The translations under genes were made by a program, and so were the position numbers. The notes under the pieces were generated by a model, which saw nothing but the letters and a program-made list of their open reading frames with translations, made no database searches and was not told the origin of the DNA. A DNA stretch of 64,000 nt from Isoetes taiwanensis (Eukaryota; Streptophyta; Lycopodiopsida; Isoetales; Isoetaceae). Shown here piece by piece: positions 24,113 to 36,152 of the stretch (position 1 is the stretch's first letter; the number at the start of each line of letters is the position of its first letter). The stretch covers positions 4,384,050 through 4,448,049 of the forward strand of contig JAJEKV010000030.1 in assembly GCA_021234155.1 (NCBI GenBank), read 5' to 3'.

Positions 24113-24820
24113 AGTATGCAGAGCACAGGTACATACAAATCCAAACAAAAAAAGATAACTATCACTTGAGGCAGTACCTTCATGCTTACTTCCTTAGCAA
24201 CCTCTAGGATGGAGGTGTCCCGGAAACATGTTAAAATGATACACTACAGCAACAGATCAATCCCACGCTCACATGAGATCCATAACACTATCTGCATACA
24301 CATTTGACGATGAAGAAGTGCAAGCTGATAGCTACCATTCGCACAAATGCGCATCGCCTCTGCATTGAGACATACAGATGGATTCGGGAGGCATGCGAGG
24401 ACAGACCTTATAGTGTTGCCAACAGAGAGCCATTAGAGATGAATGCCATGCCCTTCAGAATTGTCTGGCATTCGACCATATCCGAGTACATTATGTTGAG
24501 TTAGTCACCCCTAACCAGCTGCTACATATGCTGTTAGACACGGCCTAAGTGGGCTTACTGGGAGCATGTCTTCAAAAGATCATGGATATGCACACTCAGC
24601 TATGTCCTCCTGCACAACACTAATATGTACCCTAATATGAGATATTATTGCACAGTTTGTTATTATGCTTATTACTGCCAAGGTTTTTTTGCTCGAAAAC
24701 CCTTCGGGATGGAGCTTTTTTAATCCTGGCATTAATACACTTATTATTATTTGTTTGGGTCCCATAGGTCAATTGGTCTCCGTGGACGATAAAAGTACAT
24801 TCTTTCATTCATTCATTATA
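24113..24820 (+). mobile_element. LINE-B copy D with (TTCA)n tail
   Basis: A 5'-truncated copy. The coding remnant reads KKCKLIATIRTNAHRLCIET, then a decayed zinc-finger segment where the Cys residues are largely lost (24304-24504). The conserved 3' end follows (GAAAACCCTTCGGGATGGAG, GGTCCCATAGGTCAATTGG, CTCCGTGGACGATAAAAGTA). The copy ends in a short ATTC/TTCA repeat (about 24800-24820). The 24113-24450 part is nearly the same sequence as the end of copy C. Confidence 0.8.
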
Positions 24821-27800
24821 ATAGATTAATAATACAATGTGCTTATTGTTCATGGCATGGAAAATACATGTTCAGCATACTTGGGGGTTTTAACCGATAC
24901 AAAGACAGTAAAGAGAAATGTTCGCGGCAGCCTTGGCCGCCGCGATAGATTTCTCGTATTATAAATTGCTATTAGGTTTGGGTCTATTGTTGGTTTGGAA
25001 CAAGCAAATCTATGCATGCATGCATGAGCCGGTGTGCATGTACGGATCCATGTGTAGATGTTATTATGCATGGGAAAATAAAATCACTTGGTAACCATGT
25101 CAATAAAATATTGCATGTTATGGCTGCCACATCATGACCGTGGGTTTGAATCTTGATGTGGTCCTCTATATTCTGTTTATTGTAACTAGGTAACTACGTA
25201 GTCCCTACCCCGAAGCAGAGAAGCCTATTGTTCACCAAGTATTTATCAAAAGAAAATAGGAATAATGTATTGCACTATGAGATATAAAATATGCATATAA
25301 ACTCTTTCATTTCATTACATAATAAGGCAGGTACTGCGTAGGATCATATATACAAAATACTTATATGTCTATGCGTACTTTCACTTGTAGATATGATATC
25401 ATTCTTATTCTTACCAATTGTATGTCGTTAGTGCAACATCAATCTCATATTCCTTTTGTTCCTGAAAATTTATAAAATACTATTAAAAATCTTAACTGAA
25501 GAGACGTTTAGATACTTCTTCTTAGTTGGAGTCAAGCATTCAATGTTCTTTGACACATCCCAATGGAATCGAATTACATAAGTGGCTCCGAAACAATAGA
25601 AACACCGTCTTAGGCAATACTATTTTATATGCATCATGGGATTATGGACTTAATACCCCATATTGTAGCCAGCCTATGTAGTGTTATAAAAATGACATCA
25701 CATCATGTGTTTTCCTCATCATATAGCCCATATAATTGACCATATTCGAACAAGACGATAATATATTTGACATATTCAAGTGCACAACCACTAGATTTTT
25801 GCGTTCATTAATTGCTGCGGTGGAAATGGTAAACTGAGTAAGAAAAAGAATGAATTTGGAAGTGATATTTTATGACAACATGTAAATAGATTAGAGATGA
25901 GCATGATCTTGCTTATGAAGTCAAAGGTTTATATGATTGGCAAATCACATGATTACTATGTTCTAAGACAATAATATATAGAAACAAAATAAATTTATAT
26001 GTGTATGCGGATAACATGTCTAATGCCAAGCTAGCATGCTATCATGTATCGTCGTTGCATCCTCTTAACTGTAGTCAAGTGTTAAATTATCAAGAAAAAA
26101 AATCAAGTCAATGCTCGCTGGTATTCAATCACATGTATCCCATTAAGTCCTAGATGCTACTACATGCCTAATAAAGTATGAATTATAATTAATTAGTTGT
26201 AACTAACATATGATGATCTGACCCAATGATTATGATATTTCATTACGTAGGATCCAAAATCTTTGGGTGTTAAGTCTTTCAATTAATGTCTTATCTAGAA
26301 TAAGTGCCACAGTGTTTGCAACTCCATATCTTATACTACTCACTTAAGTGCTTACAAGGTATGTTGAAGAACTTATCTTGTCATCCTTCTTCACATTGAG
26401 CTTATCACCCTAAGAACACATATTAGAATATGTGGCAAAATGATAGAATAGGATAGAAAATAAAATAAAATAAAAAATAATTAGAAAGTAGGAAAATAGA
26501 ATAGAATATAGCTGCAAAAGGATATTCTTATTCTTCTTCAAGAGGTACTTACAACAAGGTTAAAATCTCACAGCTAATACACATGTGCATGTTCATCTTT
26601 GTGGCTTACTTATGTTCATCTAAGCTTCATATGTTGTTCCTTTTGGTATCATGCATTTTACTATAAGACACTGCTTGCTGCTATTATTTCCAACTATATA
26701 TATGTTCAATGTGGAAAACATGCCTTACTAGATGTCATCAAATGTCCTTATTTCTTAGATCAACTGACCAACTGTAGTGTGCCCGATGCCTTGTGCTATA
26801 GTCTTGCTATACTATGATGGGAAGTGAGTTGGTACATGTAATACATTAAAATATTTAAATATTAAAGATGAACTAATTTGTCATTACTGCATAAGAGAAA
26901 ATTTCAATCATAGAGCTCGATTAGCGAGAGTGAGGACAGGGAACGCAAAATACAAGTAAAAAGAAGAAAAAGAAAAACAAATTAATTTTGCTACAAATAT
27001 GCAATTTCGCCCTAGGTCAAGTAGACTAGTTCAATAATGCAAAATTCAAAGACATGCACAGTGTGATCCTAATCTCTTTAAGGAGTCGGTTGGTCATGGG
27101 GCATTTATATTTGCTGGCCAAAAAGTCTTCAGAAGGCCACTCTACCTAGAGCCATAAAGGATCACCATATAAAACATGGAGGCCATATGAACTCAAGTTT
27201 GGACTAAAATATAGAAGTTGGCAAAAGCCCATAATGGAAGAGAGATGGCATGTTGGATACACAAGTATGAGCAAGTTAGGCACACATAAAAGCACCTTGT
27301 ATTTGGGTCAAACAAGATGTAAGATACAAAGAAGAGATGGAGACTAAGATGATAGAACAGAAGAGGAGAAGAGGCTTGCGATACAACCGAGCAGAAAATG
27401 ATAGAGGAAAGTTCGACAGGGGGGCATGGAGGACGACGACAGACGCTCGTGCAAGCGCGGGAAGGTCAGAAAGAGGATACATACACTAGTGCAGTGCATG
27501 CTGGTGTATGTATCCTCTTTCGCGCCAGAAATGAATGGCATTGTGTCGAATTATATGCGACTGAGGAGCAAGATTGAGTTAAAGACATGGCAAAGACAAG
27601 GAACATCACAACAGTATGGGCCAGACAAAGGAGGACCACAATCAGAGGACTAAGCTGTAGTGTTGACACGGTCGATCACGAAGGTGGTGCGGACGGACAG
27701 GATGCAGCCATGTAAGGGGCGGATGAAGGGTTAGACATGTGGCTTCAATGGCCTTGATGGGATCCAGAGATTGGCCTTGATGGGATCCAAAGGGATGGGA

Positions 27801-28180
27801 TTAATTTTTAATGAGCAAAAGATGTGGGATTAATTTACAAGCATAAATACTATTCACAAAAGAAGGCAACAGCTGTAGTGCTGGATGGAGAATGGAGGGT
27901 GCAGATGAGGCCACGTAGATGCCAGGAAGGTGTGGATGGAGAGGCGCACATGTGGCATGGAAAGAGAGGATGTGATCCAAGAAAATGGGAGTAAATCCTA
28001 GCCGTCCGATGGCGCATGAAAAAGAAAAGCAGGGCGCAGCTCACGTAAAGCTGGCCGAATGGCTGGCCGACAAACGTGGCCAGCCAGTAGACGGCCGTAA
28101 CTACGACGGTAGCATCGGATGACTACGCAGTCTACGGCAGTCGCAGTCACAGTCACCCCGCCGTAACTACGGTGCCCAAG
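24821..28180. other. AT-rich spacer, no gene recognised
   Basis: No domain or convincing exon pattern is seen. A short GCAT tandem run lies near 25012-25026. GC content rises from about 27.9 kb toward the TTL gene, as expected when nearing a promoter. Confidence 0.5.
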
Positions 28181-28299
28181 CCGGTCGTCGTCGCAGTAGA
28201 CGAGCCCAGCGCAGTTGCGCCAGCTCAGCCATGCCGGATGCGTCGGGTGCGGAAATCTCATGTGCGCCTCGACCGTCAGACGTCCGGCAGCCGCATCCG

Positions 28300-28696
28300 G
28301 CAGAGGCCGTCTCTTCTCCTCTCCTTCTTCTTCTTCTCGTCCCTATTTCCTTTGTAGCCATAGCCAGGCCGCCGGAATGAGCCCAATCTATGTTCCCATT
28401 TCCTATTTCTCTCCTTTCCCCTGGTCCAGTTCTTCGCATTCTTTCCCTCCTCGCTTGGCCATGGCAATGCGGGATCGATTCTTGGCCCCATTCATCCGGA
28501 TTTGCATTTTCTGCGTTTTAGGTGGTTGAGCAAATCAACCTTCTCTTTGATTCTTCCTTCCCTCTCCCCGATCCGATTCTTGGGTTGTTGATTTCTGCCC
28601 AAAGCTTTGATCTTGAGGATTTCAGGCTTGGAAAACAACTTCCGTTGGTTCGCGCATCGGCAGATCGTTGTGGAGAGTCTTGTGGTGGGATTTGCA
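28300..28696 (+). promoter_or_regulatory. probable 5' leader of the TTL gene
   Basis: The stretch is CT-rich (notably 28310-28360 and 28545-28570), as plant 5' leaders often are, and lies just before the TTL start at 28697. It holds several ATGs (for example at 28377 and 28459) in other frames that could act as upstream ORFs if the transcript starts this far out. No clear TATA box was identified and the transcription start cannot be placed. Confidence 0.35.
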
Positions 28697-31600
28697 ATGG
28701 CACAGTGTTATACAGAAACCAAACCCTTCGGGGGGACCTTTGATATGTATGGTGGGGCTTTTACTGGGAGGCTTTATTTTTCTAACTGCGGTGGAAATAA
28801 GCAGTTTCATCAGGCCTACTCACAATATAGCAGCAACAATAATGCTCCTTCTCCTTCTTCTGCCCCCGTTTCTTCTTGTTCTGCACCCCCTGCTGCAACA
28901 ACTCCGGCACCCAAAGCTGCTTCTATGCCAAATGGTTCCAACCGCATTGTAAATCCTTTGCCAGCCCATGACAGCAGAGCTAATTTCAATACCGTCCCTG
29001 TTTCCAAGTCTGGAAATGGTGGGGAGAGTTTGCTTGAATCAAAGGTTGGCAAACAATTGGTTGCAAAGGAGGTCATAAAGAAGAATGGCGAAGTTGGTAT
29101 TGTTGACGAAGAGGTGATTCCTATGGAAGGAGCAATCACGATCTATAAGCCTCAAGCAGATCAACACAAAGATGTGCCTAACCTTGGTGCTGGAGTTACT
29201 CAAGGTAATGGATCTGCGAATGCTTCAAATGCAGCTTCCTTTCAAAATGGTTCGAGCATTCAATGGTTGAATTCTGAATTCCCTTGTAATTTGGATTCTG
29301 AGCCCCACAGTGGGAGATTCAAAACTGATGTTGCATCAAAACTGGGGGACAGTCCTGCTAAGGGGAACCCAGATTTGGGTATGTCATCCCCAGGATTGGA
29401 CTCTACTGGAAGAAAAAATGCAAGTGTCTCTGGAGTGGAGAAACCTGTTCTTCCCAGTTCAGTGTATAACGGTGGAGGTAAATTTACAACTAGAAGCCCT
29501 CCTACTTCAGGAAATCTTAAGCCAGGTTTGTCAAAGGTGGATGCTTCTAACCAAAGCTGGCCTAGCAGTCCAGCCAATTTTAGATCTACACCAAGAACCA
29601 GGAACTTGAGTGAGGGTTCTTTTAGTATGATATTTCCTGAAGATAATTTAAACAGAGGTTCTAAATCCAATGCAGGCAGTCCTAACAGAGGCAGCAAAGG
29701 CTCTAGCCCTGGAACAGCTAGTCCAAATCATGGAACAGGTCTGAACTATGGTGGTCAGACTAATAGAGGGAGAATTCCTTCTGGAGAACGAGGGATCTAT
29801 AGTGGAGCACATTCTGGTCCAATTTTAAGTTCAAAACAATATGCTGCTGTTGTTGGAAAAGTTAGCTCTTTGGATTCTAGTAGCCCAGTAATTGATCGAC
29901 TCAGTGCTGTAGGTTCCAAGTCTGATCCAAAGGAGGTAAGAAGATTAGATAATGCAAGTGAAATTAAGTCTATGCATGTTAGAAATCCAACATGGGGATC
30001 ATCTGGGCAAGGTGATGCTCCAGCTTCTAGACACATGAGATCTTATTCGAATGTCGAAGCCGTGGAGGATAGAAGAGCAAGTTGGGGTAGCCCTAGATCT
30101 AATTTGCAAGGGGAGGGGTCTGCTGCTCCAAAAAGTGCAGGTAAACCCCTAGTTAGTGGTATTAAATCTTCCAATGATGGGAACTCTAAAGATGGATCTG
30201 TTCTCGGAGGGAATGGGATTAAGGTCCCAAATACAGGAGCTGCTCCAGTTCCTGGAAATGTCAAGGACATGGCAAATGGCAGGAATTCAAAAGATGCTTA
30301 TGTGAATGGTGGAATTATGACTGGAGGTAGCTTTACAAGAACTGCAAAGCCGAAGCCAAGTAGCCCCCCTAAAAAGTGTGTCTCTGACAATGCAATATCA
30401 GGTTATGGAACTATAAATAGAGGCCTGAGCAATGGAAATGTACTAGGGAGTGGATCACTGAATTCCAATTCTAGCAATGGAAATGGCATTTCAGGCACCC
30501 CACCAATATCAAATGAGGGATACAGAAACAATACTAAGAAATCTTTGCCAGAGACATATGGTACAGGCAATGTATATTTGATGGGCGAAAGTTTATTGGT
30601 TAAAAAAGCTCTTTCCAGCAGAGATGCTGAAGATGTAAAAAATGTAGGCAATGATCAGTATAAGAAGGGCCATTATGCAGAAGCCCTAACTTTATATGAC
30701 CGAGCAATTTCTTTGTCACCAAATCAATCGTCTTACCATGGCAATAGGGCTGCTGCTTTGGCAGGATTGGGACGGTTGCCAGAGGCCATCCAGGCATGTC
30801 AAGAAGCAATCCGGCTGGATCCCTCATACGGCCGGGCTCATCAACGACTAGGCTCACTATATATCAGGCAAGTTATCTAGTAAAATAGTGTCAATAACTA
30901 TTCAACATATGCAACAATTATGTAGTGATCTAATCGTGGAAGTTTGCGTGATGTTATAGATTGGGAAGAATTGAAGATGCACGAAAGCACTTCAAAGCTG
31001 CTGGTCAATTAGACATGGGAGAGATCCACCGTCTTGAGGAGGTTGAGAAACATTTGATGAAATGTCATGAGGCAAGGAAAGCTATGAACTGGCACTTGGT
31101 CATGAGAGAGAGTGATGCGGCAGTAGTGGCTGGCGCCGATTCATCTGCACAGGTATGTTCATACAACTTAGCGTGCGATCTATATGTAAATGTTATTAAC
31201 ATAGTGGGAATTCACTGTGCAGGCTTTTGCGTTTAAGGCAGAGGCTTTATTAAAGCTCCACAGGATAGATGATGCAGAAAAGGTTATATCGGCTGCCCAA
31301 AAATTACAAACGTCCTCGATTAGGCCGTTAGAGACTGTTGTCTTTATTGTTCAGGCACAAATTGACCTAGCACATGGAAGGTAATTTGGGAGTTGACTTG
31401 GTCCTCAGAGCTTGGATCTAAATTATTGTAGATGCTGATGTGCATATCAATTTCCCAGGTTTGAAGAAGCTGTCATTGCTGCAGAGAAAGCAGCACATGA
31501 AGATCCAAAAAATGCAGAAATTCTGAATTTGCTTAGAACAACGCGTGCAGTTTCAAAGGCTCGGGCCAATGGCAATCAAATGTTCAAAACTGGGAAATAT

Positions 31601-32463
31601 TATGAGGCTTCAGTAGCATATGGCGAAGGCTTGGAACGTGATCCAACTAATTCCATTCTGCTTTGCAACAGAGCTGCATGCAGAGCCAAATTAGGGTTAT
31701 GGGAGAAGACTATAGAAGACTGCAATGCTGCCCTTGATTCTCAACCAAATTACACAAAAGCCCTTCTTAGACGTGCACAATCATATTCACAGGTTGGATT
31801 TCTTATAGCACAGACAATTTCTCAAGTTTTGTAGTTTCTCATTTGTATATTATACATGCAGCTTGAACGCTGGGCAGAAGCGTTAAGGGACTATGAGACA
31901 TTAAGAAGGAAACTGCCAGGAGATGTTGAAATTGCTAAGTCCCTTTTTGATGCCCAGATTGCTTTTAAGAGAGCCCGTGGAGAGCAGATATATAAAATGA
32001 CTTTTGGTGGAGAAGTAGAAGAAGTACTGAGCACAGATCATTTTAGAGAAGCAATCAGTTCACCAGGTCTGAAAACATATATTGCTGAAGATGACATTGT
32101 CTTGAAGCTGGAGACTGATGATTTGTTTATTACAGGATTGGCTGTTGTGCATTTCATTACAAGATGGAGTGAGAGATGTAGGCAAATTGCACCGGTTATT
32201 GATCAATTATGCAAACGCTACCCAGCTGTCAGTTTCATTAAGGTACCATTCTCACTCATTTGCATCACATTTTAAGTAACATGTTTTAAGTTTGTACTTT
32301 TGGTCTGAAGGTGGATGTGGAGGATAATCCATACTTAGCAAAGACAGAGAGTGTTGGCACTGTGCCTACTTTCAAGATGTACAAGAATGGCCTAAAAGTC
32401 AAGGAATTTCTAGGCCCAAACCAGCAGGCATTGGAAGTTGCTGTGCAGCATTTTATTCTATAG
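28697..32463 (+). CDS. TTL: TPR repeat-containing thioredoxin-like (TTL) protein
   Basis: Exons: 28697-30867, 30960-31152, 31223-31380, 31459-31792, 31862-32242 and 32311-32463. Phases agree throughout and give 1129 residues. The first ~640 residues are low-complexity Ser/Gly/Asn/Pro-rich and probably disordered. A first TPR block spans the end of exon 1 into exon 2 (NDQYKKGHYAEALTLYDRAI, then YHGNRAAALAGLGRLPEAI). A second lies in exons 4-5 (ANGNQMFKTGKYYEASVAYG, then LLCNRAACRAKLG). The last ~100 residues are a thioredoxin fold (PTFKMYKNGLKVKEFLG). The WCGPC position reads WSERC, so the redox pair is absent, as in known TTLs. The family acts as scaffolds in stress and brassinosteroid signalling. 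At 1129 residues it is much longer than Arabidopsis TTL1 (about 700), mostly from the N-terminus. The start chosen is the first ATG of the long frame (MAQCYTETKPFG); 28745 is an alternative. Confidence 0.93.
30868..30959 (+). other. GC-AG intron 1 of the TTL gene
   Basis: The exon ends ATCAG and the intron begins GCAAGT. This is the classic strong GC donor context, with an AG acceptor at 30958-30959. Only this junction keeps the Arg codon (AG then A) and the TPR helix frame (IR then LGRIEDA). The other four introns (70, 78, 69 and 68 bp) are ordinary GT-AG. Confidence 0.85.
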
Positions 32464-32808
32464 GCAAGGTGGAATAATGCAATACTAATTATTCCACATG
32501 CAAAATAATGACGTCTGGATGTGCGGCATAGGTGCATGCAATTTCTGATAACCAAATAAATGTGGAAATCAGCCGATCCATTCTATATTTTGCCACAGCA
32601 AGAGAGCAACCCAGGCATCGACTATTAGAACTGCTACTAAAGGTTGTAAAGGAGACAATGTAAGGTGTAGCTTCACCAGTCCCAATTTTCAAGAAAGATG
32701 GCCATGGAAGTAGCCACAAGGTGTTGTGGTTATACTTGGTCATTATTGTAAATGGATTATATTTCCCAACAATTTTTCATTTAAATTGCTGCTGGACAAG
32801 CAATTGAA

Positions 32809-32814
32809 AATAAA
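32809..32814 (+). terminator. possible TTL polyadenylation signal
   Basis: An AATAAA hexamer lies about 350 bp after the TTL stop codon, in AT-rich sequence. No transcript evidence is available here. Confidence 0.35.
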
Positions 32815-32819
32815 ATGAA

Positions 32820-35800
32820 TCAACAGACATTTTTTTCTGGCAATGGCATGTGTTATTGTGTTATTGAACTGAGTCTTGGTTGGTTTGCATATCTATCTTG
32901 CCTGTCATTCCACTCAATAGTATTAAGATAATGTTGTAGAACACCAGTGAGATGTCATGCATATCCAAAACAACTTATATTTTTTGTTGGTATATGAGAG
33001 AGCGACGGATACTTATGCTGTGTGCAGACGAATACTTATGCTGTGCAGCATAGGCCGAGCGAGAATCTGTATGCTGTGCAAGCAGAATTTAGGGTGAGAA
33101 TCACGTCTTTGATGAGGAAAGCTCACAGGATGGGGTCCTCTCATAAACTGATAATTGTGGTAATATGTTTGTTAATGAATTGTTAGTGCATTTCCCAATG
33201 TAGTGAGTAGAGAAGTGATCATGAGTTTTATCTGGCAAATGACAATTGTTTAGTCTGTCAAATCTCTTTTTTTTCTTGCAATACTATCTTTAGATGCATT
33301 AATCAGCCTCATCCTGTTATCGTTTTCTATGATGCAAGTTGACATTAAGCATATACTACCGTTATTCCAAATGTGATCAGATCAAAAAATCAAAAACAGG
33401 TAAGCAACCACTTTGAAGAAGGATGACTTTAATTGTATGGAAGGATGAAGTTGACTCAGCTTCTGACTTTAGCCACGTTTTCCCATTTGCAGGGAGGCTA
33501 ATCATCATCTTGATGCTGAAGAAAAAAATAAATAAATAAAGAAAAGAAAAGAAACCGAAAGGTGCTATATGCTATGCTTATGCTGAAGATGAAGAAAAGG
33601 TCACAGTTGTCTTTGTTCCATTTCACTCTTTGGTACCCGTGAATTTTCTGGCAAGTGCCAAAGTCATGTTTCCCACCAAACATATTACACTATAAAAGAG
33701 AACTGAGATCTGAAGACTTTTGCATTCAAGAAGCGTGATTCGATATGAAGGCAAGCATAAAAAAATTGGTAAAATATTTGCTTACTTGAGCTGGAGTTTT
33801 GTGCAGGGATTTGGCCAGACTGATGGACCCTCGTGTCCCCAAGAGTCTGTACCAAAGAGAAAAAAAAACACTGCCCTTTTTCCTGCCCTTTTTTTTCCAT
33901 GTTTCAAGTGGGAGGTTATGTTAGAGTTCGATCCTCACGAGTACGCTTAAGGCCTCCCTGTCAAATCTGCCATTCAAAAATCTGCTCCCATGTGGCCTCT
34001 ACCCAAGTGGGCTCATGGATTCCATTCCCTCCTGACTGGAATTTGTTTGCTGAATTGTGCCGGAACAGTCCTTGGTTCTTGAGATGTCGATTGTCTTGGC
34101 TGGACATGGCTGAACCATGCCAAAATGTGGCCTTAATTTAGAGCTTTTAAGCTTTATATTCTGTCACTACTCCTCCATTCCGGTCTGTGCTTAATATTTT
34201 TTTGTGGGTTCTTTGTGGGCGGTTAGTGGGAGGGATTTGTTTAAGTTTTCCCTAGTGTCGGGTGGTTTTATTTTCTCGTTTTTTTTGGCACAGGTGTGCG
34301 AGAATGATGCAGCCCTTCTGATGCAGGCCCTGCATTGCAATTATTGTGGTTATAATTGTTAAAGCGGCTGCTTGGGTAGCTGTAACTGCCATGTTCCCAC
34401 TGTTTTATCCATAGAAAAAAAAAGGGGCAAATTGCTCTGTTTTTTTGCTGCAGCGGCCACTTTTTACTTGCCACTCGTGTGCATCTTGTTTCTTCATATC
34501 TGCCAGATCAATGCACTACAACACGGATTTCTACTTAATTCTTCACTGCCCAATTCATGGAACCGCCCAAAATCACGCTTTTAATCGCCGGGATCATGGA
34601 TTCCTCATCAAACCCAGATCTAAAAACAGCATCCGAGGCTGCCAAATTTCCCACAAGTATTTATTTTATGTGAAGGCTTCATTCATTTCCGGCAAATCTT
34701 TAACCAACCCACATTTTGCAGATGATGTGAAGGCATGCATCAGCATCAGGGCACCACATGCCGTGTCTGCAAGCTTCATGCCTTAAATTCTTTGCAGCCT
34801 TCCTTGCCTTAGACCGCACTTCTTTTACGCCCATAAACGGCTATTATCGCCTCCAATCTACTTGGAATACATCGCAGCCCTTCATCCTCCAGCCCCCTTA
34901 AATCTTGCCACCTGGCAACCTCTTTAAGGATGCCTTTGTATTATTTTTCCAGTTGGGTTGTCCCCTTAAGGGGGTGTCTTTGGGACCATTGTTGTTACAT
35001 TATCGAATCGGACGGTTGAGATTGCGCCTCGTAACCTTGCAATACTAGATCGGGCGGTTGAGATTGTGCTTTGTAACCTCTCAATGCCGATCCTCATTCT
35101 GAATGCCTCTGTACAAATTTGGTCTTTTGGACAATTGGTTGCAAATTATCCCATCCGACGGCCCAGATTGCATCGTCTCATGCCACTAGATTGTCAGCAT
35201 GTCTGAATTGTTTCAGCCTTCTAGACAATTGGTCGTTGTATTACCCATCAAACCGCCTTGAAGGTGCCTTGCATTATATGAAAACTCATCCTCATCTCAC
35301 CAACTTGTGGACAACTCTGCACACGTTGTACTTCTTCTTCACTGCCATTTGGCCTTATGTCTATCAAGAATGCCATATCATATACTGCACTGTTGGCTCC
35401 TGCTCACGCAACATGTTGGTACAACAACTTTCAAAACAACCCTGAACTCCTGCTTTCCTTCGAATCTAAAGTTTACGTGGCATACTGAACGCGACATCTA
35501 TGCTACCCCTCATTGGCGCCTCGAACAGTTGTCGTGCTCTTTCAATTCAAGGACAAAAATGTTTGGACCCTTTTAAAGCACCATCTTGACAAATTGTCAT
35601 GTGAACCTAATAGCGTATTTAGATTTATCGACAACAAGTTGGTGTTCACACATTCAAACGTCTTCTTCTCCCTTCAACTCTCAGAACGTGTCATACTTGG
35701 AGGACATCTAACTTCAAAATGCAATAACATGAAAATGACAACTCTTTGACTATCTACTAGACAATTTTACATCGGAATATAACAAAATCACTAAGACAAA

Positions 35801-35960
35801 ATGGTTTCAAATGAAGAGCACCTTACACTGTTGACTCCTTGATATATCATAAATTCTAAGAATCAACGAGAAAGCAAAAGAAAATTTAATTTTAATGTCT
35901 CTTAGCCTATCACTTATCTTAACGAAACTATGAATGGTATCTTGCTTAGGCCAATATTAT
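32820..35960. other. spacer downstream of TTL, no gene recognised
   Basis: AT-rich, with short chance frames. Two related copies of a unit of about 45 bp built on CGGTTGAGATTG followed by GTAACC lie at about 35005-35095. Several T-runs occur. No coding region is supported. Confidence 0.45.
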
Positions 35961-36152
35961 TATTACTAGTAATGGTGCCCAGCGTTGCTGGGCATAAATT
36001 GGGAATTTTTGTGGACTTCTTTTTATAAATCTAACATAATAGAAACCAAGCCCAACATTGTTAGTTTTAAGAGGTCATTTATGGTATTCTATGAACCTTA
36101 TCCTCTTCCATTTGCCTTTTGTTCTATCTCGAGTTTTCCTTTTTCCTTTTTT

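Noticed and set aside
25080-25200. tRNA-like or SINE-like stretch with a B-box-like GGTTTGAATC
   Set aside because: No convincing A box, duplication or tail; tRNA folding is not supported.
33915-33960. B-box-like AGTTCGATCCTC
   Set aside because: No A box at the right distance and no SINE ends.
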